Shown here in pieces: positions 52,602 through 60,653 of a DNA stretch of 64,000 bases (its first letter is position 1; each line of letters opens with the position of its first letter). The notes below the pieces were generated by a model. The model was not told the DNA's origin. It ran no database searches and worked only from the letters and a program-made list of their open reading frames with translations. Source of the stretch: Leucobacter aridicollis (GTDB lineage: Bacteria > Actinomycetota > Actinomycetes > Actinomycetales > Microbacteriaceae); contig NZ_JACCBD010000001.1 in NCBI RefSeq assembly GCF_013409595.1, positions 1,364,001 to 1,428,000 on the forward strand, written 5' to 3'. The position numbers were made by a program, and so were the translations under genes.

Positions 52602-53058
52602 CCAGATACTCGACGTCATCGCGCTGATCTGCCTGCTGCTCGCGGCGGCGCTCTCGGCGGCCGCCGGCATCGGACTGCTCCGCTTCACGGACGCGCTGAG
52701 CCGGCTGCACGCGGCGACGAAGCCGCAGATCTTCGGCCTGCTGCTCGTGGTCGCCGCGGTCGCGATCGATCAGCGCTCGCTTGGCGTGTTCCTCGCGCTC
52801 GTGCCGGTCTTCGTGTTCCAGGCGCTCACTGCGCCTACGGCGGCGCACATGGTTGGTCGTGCCGCGTACCGTACCGGGCAGCTCGACTCGCGCACGATCC
52901 TCGTCGACGAGCTTGGCCCAGCGGTCGAGCGGGCGACGGCGCGTGCGGCGGAGCAGGATCGCGAGCAGGCGCTCGCTGAAGAGGCTCGCGATCGCGAGCT
53001 CGAGGCGGAACATGCCGAGGGCGACCAGGCGCCCGGCAGGCCGCCGACGGTGAGCTAA
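52594..53058 (+). CDS. mrpG: Mrp antiporter subunit G
   Basis: 154 residues. The first 90 are the PhaG/MnhG domain (GLLRFTDALSRLHAATKPQ); the remainder is a charged helical tail, which is longer than in Bacillus. The ATG lies eight bases inside mrpF. Last gene of the operon, followed by a strong terminator. Confidence 0.9.
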   Translation: MFDQILDVIALICLLLAAALSAAAGIGLLRFTDALSRLHAATKPQIFGLLLVVAAVAIDQRSLGVFLALVPVFVFQALTAPTAAHMVGRAAYRTGQLDSRTILVDELGPAVERATARAAEQDREQALAEEARDRELEAEHAEGDQAPGRPPTVS

Positions 53059-53068
53059 CCGGACACGC

Positions 53069-53110
53069 GAAACGGCCGGCCCCCTCCGTGTGGAGGGGGC
53101 CGGCCGTTTC
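53069..53110. terminator. Bidirectional terminator between mrpG and aceB
   Basis: GAAACGGCCGGCCCCCTCC-GTGT-GGAGGGGGCCGGCCGTTTC, a perfect 19-bp stem between convergent genes. Confidence 0.92.
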
Positions 53111-53143
53111 ACCACCAGCGCGCTCGGACGTGCGCGCGGCTTC

Positions 53144-54799
53144 CTACGCGTCGACGAGGTAGCGGCTGTATGCCGGCACCGTGAGGAACGTCGGGAAGGT
53201 GTCGCCGAGCGCGACGTCCGCGAACAGCTCCGCCGCGTCGTCGTAGCGGTCGCCCTCGAAGCGCTCGAAGCCGCGAACGGTCTCTGCGAGGATCTCGGTC
53301 ACCCACGCGCGGGTGATGGGCGTGCCGTCAGCGGTGCGCTGATCCTGGTGGATCCACTGCCAGATCTGCGAGCGGCTGATCTCGGCGGTCGCCGCGTCCT
53401 CCATGAGATTGTCGATCGCGGCGGCGCCGACGCCACGGAGCCAGGACTCGATGTACCGGACGCCGATCGAGACGTTGTCGCGCACGCCTGCCTCGGTGAT
53501 GTCGCGACCGATGTGCACGTCGAGCAGCTGCGCGGCGGTCACCTCGACGTCGTCGCGCTGGCGGTCGACCTGGTTCGGGCGATCGCCGAGCACGGCATCG
53601 AACTCCGCCTTCGCAACCGGAATGAGGTCTGGGTGTGCCACCCAGGTGCCGTCAAAGCCGTCCGCGGCCTCGCGGCTCTTGTCTGCACGCACCTTTTCCT
53701 CAGCGAGGCGGGTGACCTCGGGGTCGCGACGGTTCGGGATGAACGCGCTCATGCCGCCGATCGCGTGCGCGCCGCGCCGGTGGCTCGTCTTCACGAGCAG
53801 CTCGGTGTACGCGCGCATGAACGGTACCGTCATGGTGACCTCGCTGCGGTCGGGCATCACGAAGCGCGCGCCGCGGCCGCGGTAGTTCTTGATGATCGAG
53901 AAGATGTAGTCCCACCGGCCCGCGTTCAGGCCCGCCATGTGGTCGCGCAGCACGTACAGGATCTCCTCCATCTCAAACGCTGCGGGCAGCGTCTCGATGA
54001 GCACGGTGGCGCGGATCGTGCCGTGAGCGAGGCCGAGGCGCTCCTCGGTGTAGCTGAAGATGTCATCCCACAGCTTCGCCTCTTCGCTCGACTCGAGCTT
54101 CGCGATGTAGAAGTACGGGCCGTGACCGTTCTCGATGAGCTGCTTCGCGTTGTGGAAGGCGTAGAGGCCGAAGTCGACGAGGCTGCCGGAGGCTGCGCCC
54201 TGCTGGCCCTGCGCGTCGGTGAACCGGATGTGCTTCTCTACGAGGTGCCAGCCGCGCGGCCGCATCACGATAGTCGGGGTCTCCGTCGCCGTGACGCGGT
54301 ACTCCTTGCCCTCGGGGCTCGTGTACTCGAGCTTGCCGCGGATCGCGTCGAACAGCGACAGCTGGCCGCCGATGACGTTGCGCCAGGTCGGGCTCGTGGC
54401 GTCCTCCTGGTCTGCGAGCCAGACCTTCGCGCCCGAGTTCATCGCGTTGATCGTCATCTTCGGGTCGGTCGGGCCGGTGATCTCGACGCGGCGGTCCTCG
54501 AGGCCGGGAGCGGGGGCCGCGACCTGCCACGAGGCGTCCTCGCGGATGTGCCGGGTGTCCTCGCGGAACTTGGGGTCGCGGCCGTTGCCGATCTCGTACC
54601 GGCGACGCTGCCGGTCGGCGAGGCGTTCGTGGCGGGTGCTCGCGAAGCGCTGATGCAGCTCGGTGAGGAACGCGAGCGCTTCCGGGGTGAGGATCTCGTC
54701 GGAGCGGTCGAAGGGACGGCCGCTGACCTCGAGCTTGGGCGCGTGGGTCGTGGGGGAGAACGTGCGTGTCCGCTCAGCGGTTGCGGTTGGAGTGTTCAT
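53144..54799 (-). CDS. aceB: Malate synthase A
   Basis: 551 residues of the MSA isoform (about 535-550). GPTDPKMTINAMNSGA and the ADQEDATSP block form the glyoxylate/acetyl-CoA site, and GTWVAHPDLIPVA is the C-terminal signature. It makes malate from glyoxylate and acetyl-CoA in the glyoxylate shunt. ATG at 54799 has AAGGACACC upstream. It is divergent from ramB, the regulator of acetate genes. Isocitrate lyase is not in this window. Confidence 0.95.
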   Translation of the reverse strand: MNTPTATAERTRTFSPTTHAPKLEVSGRPFDRSDEILTPEALAFLTELHQRFASTRHERLADRQRRRYEIGNGRDPKFREDTRHIREDASWQVAAPAPGLEDRRVEITGPTDPKMTINAMNSGAKVWLADQEDATSPTWRNVIGGQLSLFDAIRGKLEYTSPEGKEYRVTATETPTIVMRPRGWHLVEKHIRFTDAQGQQGAASGSLVDFGLYAFHNAKQLIENGHGPYFYIAKLESSEEAKLWDDIFSYTEERLGLAHGTIRATVLIETLPAAFEMEEILYVLRDHMAGLNAGRWDYIFSIIKNYRGRGARFVMPDRSEVTMTVPFMRAYTELLVKTSHRRGAHAIGGMSAFIPNRRDPEVTRLAEEKVRADKSREAADGFDGTWVAHPDLIPVAKAEFDAVLGDRPNQVDRQRDDVEVTAAQLLDVHIGRDITEAGVRDNVSIGVRYIESWLRGVGAAAIDNLMEDAATAEISRSQIWQWIHQDQRTADGTPITRAWVTEILAETVRGFERFEGDRYDDAAELFADVALGDTFPTFLTVPAYSRYLVDA

Positions 54800-55063
54800 G
54801 TCGGTGTCCTTAGCGTGATGGGTGCGCCGGCTCCGGTGGTGAATCGGTGTCGGTGCGTGTGTGGTGAAGCCGCTGGGTGTTGCTGCTGGACCCCGGGGTC
54901 GGTGTCGTTCGCCATTGATGACTTCGTGAACCCGATCCCCGGGGGAATTGCCTGGTGTGCTTCTATCCTGGACCCGGAGTTTGCCCGTCGAGCCGCATCT
55001 GTAGCGAGAAATAATGGGGTTTTTCTGCTTGCCGAAAGATTTTCGCTCTGTCACCATGGAGGC
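54800..55063. promoter_or_regulatory. aceB-ramB divergent control region
   Basis: 264 bases; the last 60 are AT-rich and hold the dyad CGAAA-GAT-TTTCG (55033-55045), next to the ramB start. RamB is known in Corynebacterium to bind and repress acetate genes and its own promoter, so this is a reasonable place for a site. I cannot identify a precise consensus match. Confidence 0.45.
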
Positions 55064-56533
55064 ATGACGATCGAAGCACTCGACCTCGCCCCCGCAGAGC
55101 CCGAGGCGGACGCCGGCGACGCGCTGACGCTCGGGCGCCGGATCCGCGAGCGCCGCACCGAACTCGGCATGACCCTCGAGCAGCTCGCGCAGGCCGTCGA
55201 CCGCGCGCCCTCGCAGCTGTCCGCGCTCGAGAACGGCAAGCGCGAGCCCCGGCTCCCGCTGCTGCGCGCGCTCGCGTCAGCCCTCCAGTCCACCGTCGAC
55301 GAGCTTCTCCTCGACGAGGCGCCGAGCGAGCGAGCCGCCCTCGAGATCTCCGTCGAGCGGGCGCAACGCGGCGCCGTGTTCAGGTCGCTCGGGCTGCAGC
55401 CCATCCGCGTATCGAAGGCAACAAACGATGAGACGCTGCGCGCGATCATCGGCCTGCACCAGGAGGTCGAGCGGCTCCACAGCGAGCGCGCCGCGACGCC
55501 GGAGGAGGCCCGCCGCGCCAACACCGAGCTCCGGGCGGGCATGCGCGTCGCCAACAACTACTATCCCGACCTCGAACGGGCTGCGGCGGAACTGCTCGAC
55601 AGCGTCGGCTACTCGGGCGGGCCGGTGCTCCAGCAGACCGTGGCAAAGGTCGCCGAGAAGCTCGGGTTCACGCTGCACTACGTCAGCGACCTGCCGCACT
55701 CGACGCGGTCGGTGATTGATCGCCGCAACGGCAGGATCTACCTGAGCGCGAATTTGCCGTCGCGCGACGCCCGCGCCCCGATCCTGCGCGCCCTCGGGAG
55801 CCTCGTCTGCGGGCACGAGGAGCCGCGGAACTACGGCGACTTCCTCAAGCAGCGTGTCGAGGTGAACTACCTCGCGGGCGCGGTGCTGCTGCCGGAGGCC
55901 GCCGCGGTCGAATCGCTGCGCGACGCGAAGAAGCGCCGCGAAATCTCGATGGAGGATCTGCGCGACGCATTCGCCGTCTCCTACGAGATGGCGGCGCACC
56001 GGTTCACAAACCTCGCAACCGAGTGGCTCGACCTCAACGTGCACTTCATGAAGGCGCACGAGTCGGGCACCCTGATCAAGGCGTACGAGAACGACGGCGT
56101 GCGCTTCCCGTCCGACGCGCTCGGCAACCTCGAGGGCGCGATGGTGTGCCGCAACTGGACGGCGCGGACCGTGTTCGCCCAGCCCGACTTCTTCAACCCG
56201 TGGTACCAGTACACGGATATGGCGGCGGGCGGCACCTACTGGTGCACCTCGCGTCTCGAGAACGCGAAGGAGGGCCAGTACTCGGTGAGCGTCGGCGTGC
56301 GTTTCGAGGACGTGAAGTGGTTCCGCGGGCGCGAGACGCAGCACCGGTCGCAGTCGTTCTGCCCCGACGAGCGCTGCTGCCGGCGCGCCTCCAGCGAGCT
56401 GACGCAGAAGTGGCAGGCGTCGGCCTGGCCGGAGGCCGCAACGCCGACGAGCCTGCTCGCCGCGCTGCCTACCGGCACATTCCCAGGCGTCGACTCGCAC
56501 GAGGTCTACGAGTTCCTCGAGTCCCACGAATAG
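55064..56533 (+). CDS. ramB: XRE-family acetate metabolism regulator RamB-like
   Basis: 489 residues. N-terminal HTH (MTLEQLAQAVDRAPSQLSALENG, about 38-60), then a middle region, an IrrE/ImmA-like segment (LVCGHEEPRNYGDFLKQ, about 248) and a long C-terminal short-chain-fatty-acyl-type domain with Cys (FCPDERCCRRAS). This is the RamB/ScfR layout. It probably represses aceB and relatives when acetate is absent. The IrrE-like segment has HEEPR instead of the metalloprotease HExxH, so protease activity is unlikely. ATG at 55064 is right after ATGGAGGC. Confidence 0.88.
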   Translation: MTIEALDLAPAEPEADAGDALTLGRRIRERRTELGMTLEQLAQAVDRAPSQLSALENGKREPRLPLLRALASALQSTVDELLLDEAPSERAALEISVERAQRGAVFRSLGLQPIRVSKATNDETLRAIIGLHQEVERLHSERAATPEEARRANTELRAGMRVANNYYPDLERAAAELLDSVGYSGGPVLQQTVAKVAEKLGFTLHYVSDLPHSTRSVIDRRNGRIYLSANLPSRDARAPILRALGSLVCGHEEPRNYGDFLKQRVEVNYLAGAVLLPEAAAVESLRDAKKRREISMEDLRDAFAVSYEMAAHRFTNLATEWLDLNVHFMKAHESGTLIKAYENDGVRFPSDALGNLEGAMVCRNWTARTVFAQPDFFNPWYQYTDMAAGGTYWCTSRLENAKEGQYSVSVGVRFEDVKWFRGRETQHRSQSFCPDERCCRRASSELTQKWQASAWPEAATPTSLLAALPTGTFPGVDSHEVYEFLESHE

Positions 56534-56692
56534 CGGGCTGCGGGGGACTCGGCGGCGCCCCTCGGGCGCGCGCGCACGAGCCGTGACGACCCATTTCGAG
56601 CGCAGGGATGCGCCGCGATGCCTCACTGCGATAGCGTAGAGGGAAAGTATCGAGGCTCGAGCCTCGACGAGGATGAGACAGGTGAGACAGTG

Positions 56693-57145
56693 GTGAGCGA
56701 GAAGCGGAATAAGGATACCGAGGTACGCGCCACGGAGCAGTTCCGTGAGGATCTGAACGCGATGATTCGCGCGCAGGTCACCGACCTCACTGTTGACGAG
56801 CTTGAGGCCGTGCAGTCGCTGCCGTCGGGCGCCGCGCTGCTCGTCGTGCGCCGCGGCCCGGACCTCGGCGCACGCTTCCTGCTCGATCAGGATTCGACGG
56901 TCGCGGGCCGCCACCCGGCCGCCGACATCTTCCTCGACGACGTGACGGTGTCGCGCAAGCACGCCGAGTTCAAGCGCCGCGGCACCGTCTTCTCGGTGCT
57001 CGATCGTGGCTCGCTGAACGGCACCTACTGCAACGGTGAGCGCATCGACGGCGAGGTCGTGCTCGAGGACGGCGTGGAGGTGCAGGTGGGCAAGTTCCGC
57101 TTCACCTTCTTCGCGTCCCGGTTTGATCTCCCAGGCTCCTTCTGA
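56693..57145 (+). CDS. FHA-domain protein, GarA/OdhI-like
   Basis: 150 residues with a C-terminal FHA domain: VAGRHPAADIFLDD, VSRKHAEFKRR and GSLNGTYCNGERI carry the conserved Arg, Ser, His and Asn that bind phosphothreonine. GarA and OdhI regulate 2-oxoglutarate dehydrogenase. Their N-terminal ETTS phosphosite is not intact here; the aligned region is RATEQFRED with one Thr. GTG at 56693 is chosen by homology in length; 56690 is also possible. It is followed directly by the MerR gene (TGATG), as in M. tuberculosis Rv1827-Rv1828. Confidence 0.88.
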   Translation: MSEKRNKDTEVRATEQFREDLNAMIRAQVTDLTVDELEAVQSLPSGAALLVVRRGPDLGARFLLDQDSTVAGRHPAADIFLDDVTVSRKHAEFKRRGTVFSVLDRGSLNGTYCNGERIDGEVVLEDGVEVQVGKFRFTFFASRFDLPGSF

Positions 57146-57822
57146 TGGGAGCGGCGCAACTGCGGGCGGTGCCCGTAGGGCTTCTCAGCATCGGTCAGGT
57201 GCTCGCTGCGCTGCAGGAGGACTTCGCTGACCTGACGCCCTCGAAGCTGCGGTTCCTCGAGGATCAGGGACTCGTGACGCCCGAGCGCACAAAGTCGGGC
57301 TACCGGAAGTTTTCGCAGGAGCACGTCGAGCGCGTACGTCTGGTGCTGACGCTGCAGCGCGACCACTATCTTCCGCTGAAGAAGATCGCGGAGGTGCTCG
57401 AGGAGCTCGACGCCGGGCGCGATCCCGTGATCCCCGGCGCCTCGCAGCGTAGCGCGTCGACGATCCTGTCGTCGAAGGAAGTGCTCTCGAGTGACGAGCT
57501 CTGCCACGCTGCGGCGACGAACAAGCGGTTCCTTGGCGAGGCGATCGCCGCGGGCCTGCTGCCGGCCACCGAGGTGTTCCCGTTCGACTCGATCGCCCAG
57601 CTGAACGCGCTCGTGCGCCTCGCGCAGGCGGGCCTCACGCCCCGCCATCTGCGCTCCCTCAGGATCGCCGCCGAGCGCGAAGCTGAGATGCTCGCGCACG
57701 CGGTGTCGTCGCGCGGCGAGAAGCAGGGATCGCCGAGCGCGGTGGACGGCTCGCTCGAACTCGTCGAGTATCTCGAGACCGTCCGCTCCGGCGTGTTGCG
57801 CCGCAAGTTTGGCGCCCTGTAA
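57145..57822 (+). CDS. MerR-family regulator, FtsR-like
   Basis: 225 residues. The MerR DNA-binding domain is LSIGQVLAALQEDFADLTPSKLRFLEDQG-like (LTPSKLRFLEDQGLVTPER) at residues 14-50, and RKFSQEHVERVRLVL follows. It aligns in context and length with Rv1828 and Corynebacterium FtsR, an activator of ftsZ. ATG overlaps the FHA stop by one base. No metal-binding Cys are present. Confidence 0.85.
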   Translation: MGAAQLRAVPVGLLSIGQVLAALQEDFADLTPSKLRFLEDQGLVTPERTKSGYRKFSQEHVERVRLVLTLQRDHYLPLKKIAEVLEELDAGRDPVIPGASQRSASTILSSKEVLSSDELCHAAATNKRFLGEAIAAGLLPATEVFPFDSIAQLNALVRLAQAGLTPRHLRSLRIAAEREAEMLAHAVSSRGEKQGSPSAVDGSLELVEYLETVRSGVLRRKFGAL

Positions 57823-57962
57823 AACGGCGTGATTCCGCTGAATTCTCACCTTCAACTAGAACCTTAAGGTCGAAAACGGAATTCGCTGCCCGCGGTCGTT
57901 GCCTCGGGGGCCTCTCGCCGATAGCGTTAGGTGAATTGAGCACAACGCGAGAGAGGGATGTC

Positions 57963-58553
57963 ATGGAGCACATCGAACCGCCATTCGGCGGGAGCGGCAC
58001 TGGTGCTGGGGAGTACCTGGATTCCGCAGAGATGCTGTTCAGCGACGGGCTTCCCCAGCCGAACATCGACGGCGGCTTCAAGGGCGCCGTCGCCGCGCGT
58101 GCTGCAGGCATCACCTACCGCCAGCTTGACTACTGGGCGCGCACCGGGCTCGTCGAGCCGACCGTGCGTGGCGCGAGCGGTTCGGGCTCGCAGCGGCTGT
58201 ACGGGTTCCGCGACATCCTCGTGCTGAAGCTCGTGAAGCGCCTGCTCGACACGGGTATCTCGCTGCAGCAGATCCGCACCGCCGTCGCCCAGCTCCACGA
58301 GGCGGGCGTCCACGACCTGTCGCAGACCACGCTCATGAGCGACGGCGCTGGCGTCTACCTGTGCACCTCGAACGACGAGGTTATCGACCTCGTGAGCCGC
58401 GGCCAGGGCGTGTTCGGCATCGCCGTCGGCAAGGTGCTGCGCGAGGTCGAGACCTCGCTCGTCGACCTCGACGATCACCGTGAGAAGGCCGCCGACGACT
58501 CCTCGCTGAGCGACGAGCTGGCTGCGCGTCGCGCGGCCCGCAAGACCTCCTAG
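57963..58553 (+). CDS. Second MerR-family regulator (Rv1830-like)
   Basis: 196 residues with a MerR HTH (ITYRQLDYWARTGLVEPTVRG, about residues 44-64). Rv1830 in mycobacteria has the same length class and location. It controls cell size and division in mycobacteria. ATG at 57963 has GAGAGGGATG upstream; a TTG at 57936 sits eight bases after a TAGCGT -10 box (57922-57927) and is a leaderless alternative. DUF151, present between these genes in mycobacteria, is missing. Confidence 0.85.
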   Translation: MEHIEPPFGGSGTGAGEYLDSAEMLFSDGLPQPNIDGGFKGAVAARAAGITYRQLDYWARTGLVEPTVRGASGSGSQRLYGFRDILVLKLVKRLLDTGISLQQIRTAVAQLHEAGVHDLSQTTLMSDGAGVYLCTSNDEVIDLVSRGQGVFGIAVGKVLREVETSLVDLDDHREKAADDSSLSDELAARRAARKTS

Positions 58554-58568
58554 CGCCCGGCCGGCCGC

Positions 58569-58710
58569 GGCTCCACTATGGCCGGCTCTTGACCTAGCTT
58601 TGCTCGGCCCCTGGCTCCGCCATGGCCGGCTCTTGACCTAGCTTTCCCCGGCCCCTGGCTCCGCCATGGCTGGCTCTTGACCTAGCTTTGCCCCTGGCTC
58701 CGCAGCCATG
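58569..58710. repeat. Tandem 44-bp repeat, 3 copies plus part
   Basis: Copies at 58569-58612, 58613-58656 and 58657-58695 (third lacks five bases), with a partial copy at 58696-58710. Each has GGCTCTTGACCTAGCTTT and differs at a few positions. 44 is not a multiple of three, so no repeating peptide is encoded. Confidence 0.9.
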
Positions 58711-58821
58711 CCGAGTCTCCCCGCGCCCGCGCTGCGTATGTGATCGACGCTTCGTATGCCACGGTGCCACGAAAGCTGCATTGGTACGGCCGTTCCCATG
58801 CGGTGGCGCTGGAGATTCTCC

Positions 58822-58920
58822 GGGCTTGCCGGGGCCTTTGGGGTCGCCGGGGCCTTTGGGGTCGCCGGGGCCTTCGGGGTCGCCGGGCTTGTCGGGCCTG
58901 CCGGGCATGTCGGAGTCGGC
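58822..58920. repeat. Tandem 18-bp repeat
   Basis: GGGGCCTTTGGGGTCGCC at 58831, 58849 and 58867 (last with C for T), followed by two degraded copies up to 58920. One plus-strand frame (58823-58912) reads ten Gly-X-Y triplets. The remaining non-coding 58921-59185 contains only a CTACGTAG palindrome (about 58955) and a GGCTCA/TGAGCC hairpin (59132-59153). Confidence 0.85.
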
Positions 58921-59185
58921 TGAGGTGGCGCCTTTCGGGCGCACGCCGCGGGATTCTACGTAGCTACGTGGGGACACCCGTGGACGTCCCGGCTGCGCAC
59001 TGGGGGAGAGCCATGCCTGGTAGCGCGGAATGCTCTCGACTCTCGATGGCAGGCGCAGGTATTACCCGGCACCCTGGGGTATGCCTCAGGGACTGCCAGG
59101 TGCGACCGAGCAGCCCCTGATCTAAGATCCTGGCTCAGGCTACGGAGTGAGCCTCTGGGGCCGAATCACCCGCACCGAGGTGGCG

Positions 59186-59998
59186 CTAGGCCTGCTTGGC
59201 CTGAGCTGCGGCCTGGCCGGCGGACCGGAGCACGCGGTCGAGGACCAGATCAAAGTTTGCGGCCATCTCCTGCGCCGGCTCGCCGGGCCAGAGGTGCACG
59301 GGCTTCGCCGCACCCTGCGCCTGCTGCAGTGCGGGGCGCTCTGGAAGCTGCGGGTTGAGCACGAGGGGGCCGAACATCTCACGCAGCTCGCGGATGCGGA
59401 ACTGGTGCTCCATCGACTGCGGCTGCGTGCGGTTGATGAGGATGCCGAGGGGCTGCAGTCGGGGGCTCACGCCGCGGCGGATCTCCTCGATTGCGCGCAG
59501 CGCGCGGTCGGTCGCTGCGACGGCGAACAGGCTCGGCTCGGTGACGATGAGGACGCGGTCGCTCGCCGCCCACGCGGTACGCGTCAGTGCGTTCAGCGAG
59601 GGAGCGGAGTCGATGATGGCGAGATCGTAGTCGGCCTCGACGGTTGCGAGCGCCTCCTCGAGCTTCCAGATGTCGCGTGCCGACGGATGCGGTCCGTCGA
59701 AGTTGATGGCGGAGGGGCTGCCGACGAGCAGGTCGATCTTGCCGCCCTCGTGGAACTCGTTCCAGCCGCTCGGGGCGATCGCGGAACGCACGACCTTCTC
59801 CTTGGGCGACTCAAGCACGTCGGCGACGTTCGCGAAGCCCTCCGGGTCGACTGCGAGCCCAGTGGAGACGTCGGACTGCGGATCGAGATCGACGACCAGC
59901 GTCCTGAGTCCACGAGAGAACGCCGCCGACGCAATGCCGAGACTTACGGTCGTCTTTCCTACGCCACCTTTGAGGGAGCTCACACTCAGTACATGCAC
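59186..59998 (-). CDS. ParA/MinD-family ATPase
   Basis: 270 residues with deviant Walker [18 protein letters not shown] switch I-type motif and LAIIDSAPS. Orphan ParA proteins position plasmids, chromosomes or other cargo; no ParB is next to it. GTG at 59998 follows TAAGCT (minus strand, 60005-60010) by six bases, so it is likely leaderless. Divergent from def. Confidence 0.88.
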   Translation of the reverse strand: MHVLSVSSLKGGVGKTTVSLGIASAAFSRGLRTLVVDLDPQSDVSTGLAVDPEGFANVADVLESPKEKVVRSAIAPSGWNEFHEGGKIDLLVGSPSAINFDGPHPSARDIWKLEEALATVEADYDLAIIDSAPSLNALTRTAWAASDRVLIVTEPSLFAVAATDRALRAIEEIRRGVSPRLQPLGILINRTQPQSMEHQFRIRELREMFGPLVLNPQLPERPALQQAQGAAKPVHLWPGEPAQEMAANFDLVLDRVLRSAGQAAAQAKQA

Positions 59999-60085
59999 GT
60001 TTCGAGCTTACTGGATTCCGGTTGGAAACAGGTGGGTGTTCTTCGGAACCGGGGCAATTTCGCTCGACCCGATAGCATCGAAGCT

Positions 60086-60577
60086 ATGGCAAAACGCGAG
60101 ATTCGACTGTTCGGGGATCCGGTGCTGCGCACCGTCTGCGACAAGGTGACCGAGATCGATTCAGGGGTTCAGGCGATGGTCGCCGACCTCGTTGAAACGG
60201 TCGACGAGCCGGGCCGCGCCGGGCTCGCCTCGACGCAGATCGGGTACACGCTGCGCGCGTTCAGCCTGAACATTGACGGCCACATCGAGTACGTGCTGAA
60301 CCCGGAACTCGTCGAGGTGTCGGGGGAGCCCGTGCCCACTGGCGAGGGCTGCCTGTCGGTTCCCGATCTCTGGTTCGAGGTCATGCGATACCCGTACGCG
60401 AAAGTGCGCGGCATCGATCTCGACGGCAACGAGATCACCATCGAGGGCGAGGGGCTGAAGGCCCAGGCGCTGCAGCACGAGTGCGATCACCTCGACGGGA
60501 AGCTCTACATTTCTCGGCTCGACCGCGAGGCCCGGGGCGAAGCAATGCGCCAGATCCGTACCTCCGCCTGGTTCTAG
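60086..60577 (+). CDS. def: Peptide deformylase
   Basis: 163 residues. The three motifs are GLASTQIG (usual G-x-G-L-A-A-x-Q, here Ser for the second Ala), EGCLSVP and HECDHLDG, which bind the metal. It removes formyl groups from new proteins. TAGCAT (60073-60078) is seven bases before the ATG: leaderless. Confidence 0.95.
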   Translation: MAKREIRLFGDPVLRTVCDKVTEIDSGVQAMVADLVETVDEPGRAGLASTQIGYTLRAFSLNIDGHIEYVLNPELVEVSGEPVPTGEGCLSVPDLWFEVMRYPYAKVRGIDLDGNEITIEGEGLKAQALQHECDHLDGKLYISRLDREARGEAMRQIRTSAWF

Positions 60578-60603
60578 CGGACTCGCCGCCGAACAACGCA
60601 GAA

Positions 60604-60635
60604 GGGGCGCTCCGACGTTCAGGTCGGAGCGCCCC
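60604..60635. terminator. Bidirectional terminator between def and acyl-CoA synthetase
   Basis: GGGGCGCTCCGAC-GTTCAG-GTCGGAGCGCCCC, perfect 13-bp stem. Confidence 0.9.
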
Positions 60636-60653
60636 CAGCGCTGTGTGCGTCGG

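Noticed and set aside
53090..56533. A very long plus-strand frame running across the aceB-ramB region
   Set aside because: Its first two-thirds is antisense to malate synthase; only the RamB part from 55064 has domain support.
58569..58920. CRISPR array
   Set aside because: Repeats are directly joined with no unique spacers, and no cas gene is present.
58594..58977. Minus-strand collagen-like frame
   Set aside because: Gly does not fall on each third residue; the frame is set only by the 18-bp repeat, and the 44-bp repeat breaks it.
59147..60577. Long plus-strand frame covering parA antisense and def
   Set aside because: Only def from 60086 has motifs; the rest is the shadow of parA.
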